Assembly (NCBI RefSeq): GCF_945952095.1
Contig: NZ_CAMFHL010000055.1
Span: forward strand, 1 to 36,210
Length of the DNA: 36,210 nt
Direction of reading: 5' to 3'
Source of the DNA: an uncultured Arsenicibacter sp.
Lineage (GTDB): Bacteria > Bacteroidota > Bacteroidia > Cytophagales > Spirosomataceae
Part shown: positions 7,523 through 13,520 of the stretch, piece by piece
Numbering within the stretch: position 1 is the stretch's first letter
Layout: each line of letters opens with the position of its first letter
Program-made: the position numbers and the translations under genes
Notes under the pieces: model-generated
What the model saw: only the letters and a program-made list of their open reading frames with translations
What the model was told of the DNA's origin: nothing
Databases searched by the model: none

Positions 7523-8734
7523 TCATTCAACTATGAATTTGTAGGTGATTATACTTTTGGCGTTTCCTATGCGAATAAGGTATAAGCCGGTTTGAAGGCC
7601 TGATACGTCTACCGCTAAATTATCATGACTAAGAGTATCTAATGATTTAGCCTGACTTACTATCCTTCCATTAGCATCGGTAATTGAGTAAAATTGACAA
7701 TTGTTGTCAAGTTCATTTAACGGCACATTTATGGTGTTTCTAACTGGATTTGGGTATATTTTGGTAGCATTCTCAATTTTACTGTTGCTTACCGTCGCTT
7801 CTCTGGCGGCCCCTATTTTATGTATTGTAATTTCATCGACAGGTTTAAGGTTGTATGGTGATTGGCCGCAATAGTTACAGTTACGTTGATCAACTTTGAC
7901 CCAGCCATTAGGATACAACTGTTCATTACAAATGTTTGCGTACGAACCTACCGGAAGGCCATCCAGTTTATAGATCGTGAAAAGTTTGGCAGGTGTAAGG
8001 TCCGCGGAATTCAGACCGCAGCAATTACAGAATTGTTCTGAAAGTTTCACCCATCCGTTTGGTATGGGTTTATTTCCGCATATATAAGCGCTCGTCCCCG
8101 GTGCTAAACCATCAAGTTTTCTAATAGTAATCTGCAATGCTGGTTTAAGGTTGTATGGTGATTGGCCGCAAAAATTACATGACTGTTGCGAGACTTTGAC
8201 CCAGCTACTGGAATACAACTGTTCATCACAAATATTTGCGTACGAACCTGCCGGAAGGCCATCTAGCTTATAGATCGTGAAAAGTTTGGCAGGTGTAAGG
8301 TCCGGAGAATTCAGGCCACAGAAATTACAGGCTTGTTCTGAAAGCTTTACCCATCCGTTTGGTATGGTTTGATTTCCGCATATATTAGCGCTCGTCCCGG
8401 GTGCCATACCCTCAAGTTTTCTAATAGTAATCTGCCATCTAGGTTTAAGGTTGTATGGTGATTGGCCGCAAAAATTACATGACTGTTGCGACACTTTGAC
8501 CCAGCCATCGGGGTAGGACTGTTCATCACAAATATTTGCGTACGAACCTGCCGGAAGACCATCCAGTTTATAGATTGTAATGGACTTATTACTAGGAGGG
8601 CATCCTGCAGAATAATCTTCGCGGAGTTTTACCCAGCCGTTTGGGATGCTTTGGCCAGAGCAAATGACCTGTTGCGTCTGCGCTACAGTGCAGAATGAAT
8701 ACAGTAGGCTAATAATAAATAGAAACGTTCTCAT
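7523..8734 (-). CDS. secreted six-repeat protein with T9SS sorting domain (phage cargo)
   Basis: A 403-residue protein with a signal peptide (hydrophobic FLFIISLLYSF, cleavage near VAQ), six units of about 50 residues and a C-terminal type IX secretion signal. Each unit begins IC..Q..P.GWVK and most contain CNFCG or a variant, then TIYKLDGLPAGSYAN or TIRKLDGLAPGTSA; the two forms alternate. The C-terminal about 80 residues carry KIYPNPVRNTINV, a middle SGLQTGLYLIRIG and a final KFIVE, the hallmarks of a T9SS type A domain. The product should reach the host outer surface through the host T9SS. It is transcribed against the tail genes from its own promoter and lies between duplicated tape-measure ends, so it is a lysogenic-conversion type insertion. 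The repeat function is unknown. Confidence 0.88.
   Translation of the reverse strand: MRTFLFIISLLYSFCTVAQTQQVICSGQSIPNGWVKLREDYSAGCPPSNKSITIYKLDGLPAGSYANICDEQSYPDGWVKVSQQSCNFCGQSPYNLKPRWQITIRKLEGMAPGTSANICGNQTIPNGWVKLSEQACNFCGLNSPDLTPAKLFTIYKLDGLPAGSYANICDEQLYSSSWVKVSQQSCNFCGQSPYNLKPALQITIRKLDGLAPGTSAYICGNKPIPNGWVKLSEQFCNCCGLNSADLTPAKLFTIYKLDGLPVGSYANICNEQLYPNGWVKVDQRNCNYCGQSPYNLKPVDEITIHKIGAAREATVSNSKIENATKIYPNPVRNTINVPLNELDNNCQFYSITDANGRIVSQAKSLDTLSHDNLAVDVSGLQTGLYLIRIGNAKSIITYKFIVE
7842..8580. repeat. 300-base tandem repeats inside the T9SS cargo gene
   Basis: The DNA repeats with an exact 300-base period: the marker TTGTATGGTGATTGGCCGCA occurs at 7851, 8151 and 8451. Each period encodes two 50-residue units. 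One 60-base block compared between copies (7981 and 8281) matches at 53 positions. There are two full copies and a partial third. Confidence 0.88.
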
Positions 8735-8814
8735 TTTGAAGTGTATTTAAAGGTGAAACTCGTTTCAAAAAATTAAACACTATAACTTATTACATGTAAC
8801 TTACTGGTTGATAA

Positions 8815-8847
8815 CAAATATATACTAAAAAATACTAAAAAAACAAA
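8815..8847 (-). promoter_or_regulatory. Bacteroidota-type promoter for the T9SS cargo gene
   Basis: On the minus strand TATATTTG (8822-8815) matches the -7 consensus TAnnTTTG, and TTTG (8847-8844) lies 21 bases upstream, fitting the -33 element and spacing of the Bacteroidota primary sigma factor. The gene starts about 80 bases downstream at 8734. This gives the gene transcription independent of the phage late operon. Confidence 0.7.
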
Positions 8848-8986
8848 ATTGGTTACGGGGCTTTACCGGCATACATATGTCGTAAAGGGATGAGAAAATT
8901 CTGATCCACTATACTGTGCCAGTGTTTTGGCTCCTTTTAAGGCTTTAAGAGCCGCTGCCAAGAGAGTACAATCAATCCGAGATTGG

Positions 8987-9063
8987 CTGCTGATTCCGCT
9001 GTTACCCCGGCTGGCCAGTGCTTACAAAGACATGACTGGACAGTCACTGTTCGGGTAGGCAAA
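8987..9063 (+). repeat. right copy of the tape measure 3' end
   Basis: Direct, 71/77 identical copy of 7309-7385. In the same frame it still reads LLIPLLPRLASAYKDMTGQS then LFG and a stop. The open frame extends back to about 8894 without further clear similarity to the tape measure. The copy runs straight into a strong terminator at 9071, which was probably the original terminator of the tape measure operon. Confidence 0.9.
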
Positions 9064-9070
9064 AGTTGTT

Positions 9071-9104
9071 AATCCCTTCCGGCCAACCGGAAGGGATTTT
9101 TATT
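9071..9104 (+). terminator. strong intrinsic terminator
   Basis: A perfect 12-bp stem, AATCCCTTCCGG (9071-9082) with CCGGAAGGGATT (9087-9098), loop CCAA, followed by TTTATTTT. It lies just after the duplicated tape-measure end, consistent with being the ancestral end of that operon. The 230 bases from here to the methyltransferase start hold no gene that I can see. Confidence 0.88.
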
Positions 9105-9340
9105 TTCTAAGCTTTTGAGGATGAGCCAAGGGTAATCGGTATGCCGGTCAGCGGGATAAAAAGAGGCGATAAGGCAAACGGGCTTCGGCGGGAAGTTGGA
9201 AAAAAAGAGTTATGTTTAGTAACTTGTCTGATTTTTTCGTTAAAATTTCCAGCCATGATAAGTTGACGTATTATAGATAGAACGAATATTTTGGCGGGAA
9301 GTATTCAGAAGTAGTCTTTACAATTTAATGAATTTGAGCA

Positions 9341-10345
9341 ATGAGTACATACACTTCAATTGAGATCTGTGCAGGCGCAGGCGGGCAGGCGTTAGGATTA
9401 GAGGATGCAGGATTTGAGCATTTAGCGTTAGTAGAGATAGAGCCATTAGCATGTCAGACGTTACGCCATAACCGTCCTGCCTGGAATGTTATCAATGAAG
9501 ATGTCAAAAAAATTAATGTAGAAGCCTATAAAGATCAGGTCGATTTATTTGCCGGAGGTGTACCATGTCCTCCCTTCTCAGTAGCAGGGAAGCAGCTCGG
9601 CAAGGATGATGACAGAGATCTGTTTCCTGAAGCATTGCGTTTAGTAAAAGAATGTAACCCGAAAGCCGTTCTGCTTGAGAACGTGAAAGGGCTGTTAGAT
9701 CCCAAGTTTAAATCTTACAGAGAAGTCATTCTTGAAGAACTTGACAAAATGGGGTATGAGGGGTCATGGAGGGTTCTTAACTCATCCGATTTCGGAGTAC
9801 CCCAATTAAGACCACGCGCAATATTGGTGGCGTTAAAAAAGCAGTACAGCCCTTTTTTTCATTGGCCGGAAGCGGGCTTAATCCCTAAAAAAACTGTCGG
9901 GGATGTCCTGTTTGAAGAAATGAAATCAGCTGGCTGGGCACATGCTGATGAGTGGCGGAAGGCCGCTTCAGGTATTGCCCCAACCCTTGTTGGTGGCTCC
10001 AAAAAGCACGGAGGGGCCGATTTAGGCCCTACAAGAGCAAAAAAAGCATGGGCTTTATTGGGAGTCGACGGACATGGTTTAGCAAACAATCCTCCTGCCG
10101 CAGACGCTACTTTTTATATGCCTAAGTTAACTGTCGAAATGGCCGCTCTCATTCAGGGTTTCCCGCAGGACTGGCATATAGTAGGAAAAAAAACACCTGC
10201 CTACAGACAAGTTGGAAACGCATTTCCGCCACCTGTTGCATCTGCCGTTGGAAAATCTATAATTGCGGCATTAGAAGCATATTCCTTAAACCACCATTCA
10301 ACATGTCAAAAACACCAAAAGGAGCAGGAGCTAAAGCTAAGCTGA
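9341..10345 (+). CDS. DNA (cytosine-5) methyltransferase of a type II R-M system
   Basis: Transfers a methyl group from S-adenosylmethionine to C5 of cytosine in a specific DNA site. Motifs appear in canonical order: motif I CAGAGGQALGLEDAG (10-24), motif IV GGVPCPPFS with catalytic Cys76, motif VI ENV (113-115), motif VIII QLRPRA (155-160), a target-recognition region, and motif X YRQVGNAFPPPVA (288-300). Length 334 is normal. The target-recognition part includes GGSKKHGGADLGPTR, a distinctive block I cannot tie to a specific site. The end overlaps the HNH nuclease gene by 43 bases, which fits a methyltransferase-first operon. Base composition is more AT-rich than the flanking tail genes, a sign of separate origin. 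Confidence 0.95.
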   Translation: MSTYTSIEICAGAGGQALGLEDAGFEHLALVEIEPLACQTLRHNRPAWNVINEDVKKINVEAYKDQVDLFAGGVPCPPFSVAGKQLGKDDDRDLFPEALRLVKECNPKAVLLENVKGLLDPKFKSYREVILEELDKMGYEGSWRVLNSSDFGVPQLRPRAILVALKKQYSPFFHWPEAGLIPKKTVGDVLFEEMKSAGWAHADEWRKAASGIAPTLVGGSKKHGGADLGPTRAKKAWALLGVDGHGLANNPPAADATFYMPKLTVEMAALIQGFPQDWHIVGKKTPAYRQVGNAFPPPVASAVGKSIIAALEAYSLNHHSTCQKHQKEQELKLS

Positions 10346-10899
10346 AAGCATACTTCCTGGAAAATGTAGGTAAAGTTGTTGACTCTGAGGAGTTAAGAAT
10401 TATAGCAGGGTCAAGTGAATGGGCACGCCGGGTCAGGGAGTTAAGAGGGGAAGAAGGGATGAATATTGCAACTCATAATGATCTTAGCGACCTAAGGCCG
10501 GGTCAGTACATGTTGGTTAATTTAAAACCCTTACCAGCATTTGAACGTGGAATTTCTAAAGAGGTGAGAGCGTTTGTGCTGGACCGTAACGGGTTTACAT
10601 GTCAAATGTGCGGAGCCGTCGCCGGAGAGCCTCATCCCTATGATCCCGGACGAAAAACACGCCTTCATATAGGTCATATACTTGATAAGTCAATGGGCGG
10701 GAAAGATGAACCCTCTAACCTCCGGGCCATATGTTCAGTTTGCAACGAAGGTGCATCCAACACTACTTTGGTTCGGCCGGATGCCATGAAGCTGCTGACT
10801 CAGATAAGACGCTCGGCTACGGCTGATCAGCTTCAGATTTTAGAATGGATTGTGAAAAAATTCAAAGTACAGGCAAAACGAATATTGGAAGAAGATTAA
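10303..10899 (+). CDS. HNH restriction endonuclease, partner of the methyltransferase
   Basis: A 198-residue nuclease. The N-terminal about 75 residues look like a DNA-binding region (SSEWARRVRELRGEEGMNIA, then LRPGQYML). The HNH/beta-beta-alpha-metal core follows: zinc ligands C100-x2-C103 and C144-x2-C147 around catalytic H122/H125 in LHIGHILDKSMGG, and N139 in PSNLRAICSVC. It overlaps the C5 methyltransferase by 43 bases in the same direction, so it is best read as the restriction partner. The alternative of a homing endonuclease is less likely because of the coupling to the methyltransferase. A strong terminator follows at 10931. Confidence 0.88.
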   Translation: MSKTPKGAGAKAKLKAYFLENVGKVVDSEELRIIAGSSEWARRVRELRGEEGMNIATHNDLSDLRPGQYMLVNLKPLPAFERGISKEVRAFVLDRNGFTCQMCGAVAGEPHPYDPGRKTRLHIGHILDKSMGGKDEPSNLRAICSVCNEGASNTTLVRPDAMKLLTQIRRSATADQLQILEWIVKKFKVQAKRILEED

Positions 10900-10930
10900 A
10901 GTTATTCCGATTTAAAAAGGTTTTAATTGA

Positions 10931-10965
10931 AAATCCCCCAGCTTATTTTCTGCTGGGGGATTTTT
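10931..10965 (+). terminator. strong intrinsic terminator of the R-M operon
   Basis: AAATCCCCCAGC (10931-10942) pairs perfectly with GCTGGGGGATTT (10952-10963) around a 9-base loop and is followed by a T run. It lies 32 bases after the HNH gene. The 140 bases between here and 11104 hold nothing that I recognise. Confidence 0.9.
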
Positions 10966-11103
10966 ATCTTATATAAATGAAATTGTCTATTAAAAAGTAA
11001 CCCGCTTTTTGGCAATATAAGGGGAAGTAATGATTCGGTCAATCAACCATGTTTGTTTTTGTACTTGCCTCACCCACCTTGTGGTAACGCCAAAACTTTT
11101 TAA

Positions 11104-11655
11104 TTAGTTGAGACCTTCCTTTACAAGCTTAACCAGTGAGTCATATATCTCAAAAATGTCATTTTCGACCTTTTCCAGTGTCTTTACATATTGGTATTTA
11201 GCCAGCGTAGTCGGACGTTCTATGTTACCTTTCTGAAGTTTGAAATTGCCGAACGACACCCGCATCTTGCTATCATTACATTCTATGATAACTGAATAGT
11301 CGGCTATTTCTGTGCGGAACGGCATAGCTCTGTAGGACTTCTGCTCTTCTTTAGTAATGAAATAGCTGTTTGTGCTACCGCTCCCGATAATGTCGTATAG
11401 CTTGTTGTCAGACATACCGAAGATACTGTTCGGGTTTTCAAGATGAAGAGCGCCCCAGCGCCTTGCCTGGCGAAAAATCATTTCCGCCTTAGCGGAGTCT
11501 ATCTTATCTGAAAACTCATAGTAGACCTTTCCATCTTTCACTGGCAGGACACCTTCAAGTTTGCCGTTTACTACCTTCGGGGTGTAGTAATATAGTTCAG
11601 GGGCGCAGGAAGATAAAACAGTAATTAGTAGTAAACAAGTAAATAGGTTTTTCAT
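11104..11655 (-). CDS. lipoprotein, DUF4468-like
   Basis: A 183-residue predicted lipoprotein: short basic start, hydrophobic stretch and a lipobox LSSC with Cys17 as the lipid-bearing residue. The mature part (KDGKVYYEFSDKIDSAKAEM, ARRWGALHLENPNS, IIECNDSKMRVSFGNFKL) resembles the DUF4468 fold common in Bacteroidota. It is the last gene of a minus-strand group, 28 bases downstream of the HNH-HEPN gene, so the two are likely co-transcribed. The DUF4468 match is from memory of the pattern and is moderate. Expected location is the periplasmic or outer face of a membrane. Confidence 0.75.
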   Translation of the reverse strand: MKNLFTCLLLITVLSSCAPELYYYTPKVVNGKLEGVLPVKDGKVYYEFSDKIDSAKAEMIFRQARRWGALHLENPNSIFGMSDNKLYDIIGSGSTNSYFITKEEQKSYRAMPFRTEIADYSVIIECNDSKMRVSFGNFKLQKGNIERPTTLAKYQYVKTLEKVENDIFEIYDSLVKLVKEGLN

Positions 11656-11683
11656 AATGAATGATATAGTAGTAGTTAGCCTT

Positions 11684-12772
11684 TTATCGTATAATCATTT
11701 GGCCGTTGACGACTGAAATAAATCCATTTACTTTCTCTATTAAAGTTTTGATTTCGCTTTTAGTTATTTCATGTTGAGTAGCTGTTTTGGTTTTTTTATC
11801 TATTTTGGTATAACCATTTCTGTGAACTATATCATGCCTAATCTCTACGGCTTTGTATACCTCGCCCATATCATTCGGAAAGTCTACATCGAAAGTTGCC
11901 TTAAACATTGGCTTTACTTTTTTTAAATTGTGATACATCACACTCATTACTTCATCTATAACTATTTCTGTTATTTTATCGTACACTTTGAATACTTCTG
12001 ATAATTTAAATTTTTGGGTATTTTCTTGATCAATACTCTCGCCTTTACTGTATTTAGGATAAGATTCTACAAAACTTCTTAAGTATTTTTCATTTTTTAT
12101 TAATGACTTTATGAATATGTTTGATAAGTATGTCTCCATAGCAGTAATTACATTAGCATAAAGCATATTATTAATAAAGCGGTCTAATATTTTAATGTCA
12201 TATTTATTATCCATCATAAGTGTTATATTGCTTATATTTTGCGTGAACTCACCAAAAACGGATTCAATGTTTAAATCAGTATCTATTTGAGGATACCTTT
12301 CGGCGATCATCATCAATAGTTGATCTTCCTTACGCTTAGCGACTAAGTTAGGCCTGTTTAAGTTGAATACGCTAATAGTAGCATTTCCTTTTTCACTCAA
12401 TCCGGTGTATAATCCGGTTTCTTCATCAAAACTTATATGAAAACTAGGATCTTCAGCAAATGGATCAATAAGCAGAGGAGAACTGTTTTCATCTACAGGA
12501 AAACTATCTCTCTTAAACGCACTACATGCTTGACACAGGAGTAATAGGTTATCCCAGCTATATGCTAAATCCGGGAACTGTGACTTTGGATAATAATGCC
12601 CTATAGTAGCCAATCCTGATATTCCAATTTTAGACTCGCAATAGACACATTCATTAAAAGATTGTTCTTCAAGAACCTCAATAATTTTTCTTTTATAGCG
12701 ATCCCAAGTCTTCTCGTTAACCAAATTTTCATGAAAGAAAATCGGTGAGGGCATGCGAATAAATCTTTTCAT
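11684..12772 (-). CDS. HNH nuclease-HEPN fusion protein, candidate defence effector
   Basis: A 362-residue two-domain protein. The N-terminal about 115 residues form an HNH domain of the PtuB/TIGR02646-like kind: C42-x2-C45 (CVYCESKIG), H59 in GHYYPKSQFPDL, N75 in WDNLLLLC, C80-x2-C83, then LIDPFAEDPSFHISF, a stretch typical of those HNH proteins in Septu and some retron systems. The C-terminal about 165 residues look like a HEPN domain of the RiboL-PSP type: helix AMETYLSNIFIKSL and the motif R312-x4-H317 in EIRHDIVHRNG, the usual RNase active site. No ATPase (PtuA) neighbour is present. The gene is AT-rich compared with the tail genes. Domain calls come from motifs; nuclease activity is inferred. 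Confidence 0.8.
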   Translation of the reverse strand: MKRFIRMPSPIFFHENLVNEKTWDRYKRKIIEVLEEQSFNECVYCESKIGISGLATIGHYYPKSQFPDLAYSWDNLLLLCQACSAFKRDSFPVDENSSPLLIDPFAEDPSFHISFDEETGLYTGLSEKGNATISVFNLNRPNLVAKRKEDQLLMMIAERYPQIDTDLNIESVFGEFTQNISNITLMMDNKYDIKILDRFINNMLYANVITAMETYLSNIFIKSLIKNEKYLRSFVESYPKYSKGESIDQENTQKFKLSEVFKVYDKITEIVIDEVMSVMYHNLKKVKPMFKATFDVDFPNDMGEVYKAVEIRHDIVHRNGYTKIDKKTKTATQHEITKSEIKTLIEKVNGFISVVNGQMIIR

Positions 12773-12858
12773 TTTATAAAATCAACTATTGCTTTAAGAA
12801 AAGTCTTTTAGGTTAATGAACAGCATTACGTACTTCTAGTAAAGTTATTGCAGGTGAG

Positions 12859-13032
12859 TCAACATCCGCAGCCCTTTCCGACTGTCCAGTGGCAACCATT
12901 TGCTGCGCACTGTGATTTGGTGTACTTGGAACAACCGCATTTACTGGAGCCGGTTTTAGGCGAAGGGCCGCCGTCACCGAGTCCGCAGCCAAACATTGCA
13001 AATAACAGAAGGAAGGAAAGGTGCTTTTTCAT
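12859..13032 (-). CDS. small Cys-rich lipoprotein (57 aa)
   Basis: A 57-codon gene starting at ATG 13032 and stopping at TGA 12861-12859. It has a basic start (MKKH), a hydrophobic stretch LSFLLLFAMF, and GC at residues 15-16 as a likely lipid-attachment site (the lipobox is non-standard, with Met at -3). The remainder is Gly/Lys-rich with six further cysteines in a symmetric layout: SSKCGCSKYTKSQC, then ANGCHW and GKGCGC. These could form disulfides or bind metal. It lies 86 bases upstream of the HNH-HEPN gene on the same strand, so it may be the first gene of that group. No family recognised. Coding is supported by the signal sequence and the Cys pattern. Confidence 0.72.
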   Translation of the reverse strand: MKKHLSFLLLFAMFGCGLGDGGPSPKTGSSKCGCSKYTKSQCAANGCHWTVGKGCGC

Positions 13033-13132
13033 GATTATATGTGGTTAATTTCCGGCAATCTTAAACTAATTATTCTTATTGTCAAGACTTATTGTTTTTT
13101 CGTATATTAAAACTGCAAGCAACAGATGTAGA

Positions 13133-13414
13133 ATGAACATTGATATACTGAAAACTATGCTGGTTGATTTTACCGGTATGACTGCATGGCCTCCGGAATG
13201 GAGTGGGTTGTATGTAGGTATTGCGTCAGTTAGTCAGGATGGGAAAGACTACCGGTTTGACCTTGTACGACATGGCGAAAGTGAAATTCTGTGCACTATT
13301 ATCGTTGTCAGGCAGGACAGTATTTTTCTCGAAATGGATAATATACCTTATTTCTGCCTGTCGGCTGATGAACTGGTTTCAATAACAAAGCACCTAAATA
13401 TTAAGGCTGACTGA
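13133..13414 (+). CDS. small protein, unknown (93 aa)
   Basis: The ATG at 13133 gives a 93-residue protein beginning MNIDILKTMLVDF; an upstream TTG at 13079 in the same frame is a less likely start. The sequence alternates beta-prone stretches (YRFDLVRHG, CTIIVVRQDSIFLEM) and ends with a helix ADELVSITKHLNI. Acidic and soluble in character, without a signal peptide or membrane segment. It is transcribed divergently from the Cys-rich lipoprotein gene (100 bases between starts). No family or function recognised. Confidence 0.6.
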   Translation: MNIDILKTMLVDFTGMTAWPPEWSGLYVGIASVSQDGKDYRFDLVRHGESEILCTIIVVRQDSIFLEMDNIPYFCLSADELVSITKHLNIKAD

Positions 13415-13436
13415 AAATGAATGATCGCCGATCTTG

Positions 13437-13496
13437 ATGTCGGTTAAACTTCCTAGCATTGCTCCTATTGATCCCGCCACCGTGACAGGAATTTAG
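13437..13496 (+). pseudogene. possible remnant of a tail gene start (19 codons)
   Basis: An ATG at 13437 opens a 19-codon frame reading MSVKLPSIAPIDPATVTGI before TAG. The Pro-rich, coding-like sequence just upstream of the tail hub gene might be the start of a former tail gene cut off when the cargo island was acquired. It is equally possible that this is chance. Confidence 0.22.
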
Positions 13497-13520
13497 CAGG
13501 CCTAACCAAACGAGCTGACA

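Noticed and set aside
7842..8580. 300-base repeats as CRISPR or insertion sequence
   Set aside because: They lie within one open reading frame and encode matching 50-residue units of a secreted protein.
10303..10899. HNH protein as a homing endonuclease
   Set aside because: It overlaps a C5 methyltransferase in the same direction and does not interrupt any gene, so an R-M partner is the simpler reading.
12813..13048. Longer frames over the Cys-rich gene on both strands (12813-13001 minus, 12848-13048 plus)
   Set aside because: Neither has a signal or domain; the 57-codon minus-strand frame has a signal segment, lipid-site Cys and a regular Cys pattern.
12859..13414. Cys-rich peptide and 93-residue protein as a toxin-antitoxin pair
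   Set aside because: They are divergently transcribed, one has an export signal, and neither resembles a known toxin or antitoxin.
7381..13520. Cargo island as a transposon
   Set aside because: No transposase, no terminal inverted repeats at the edges and no short target duplication; the 77-base imperfect direct repeat fits recombination between phages better.
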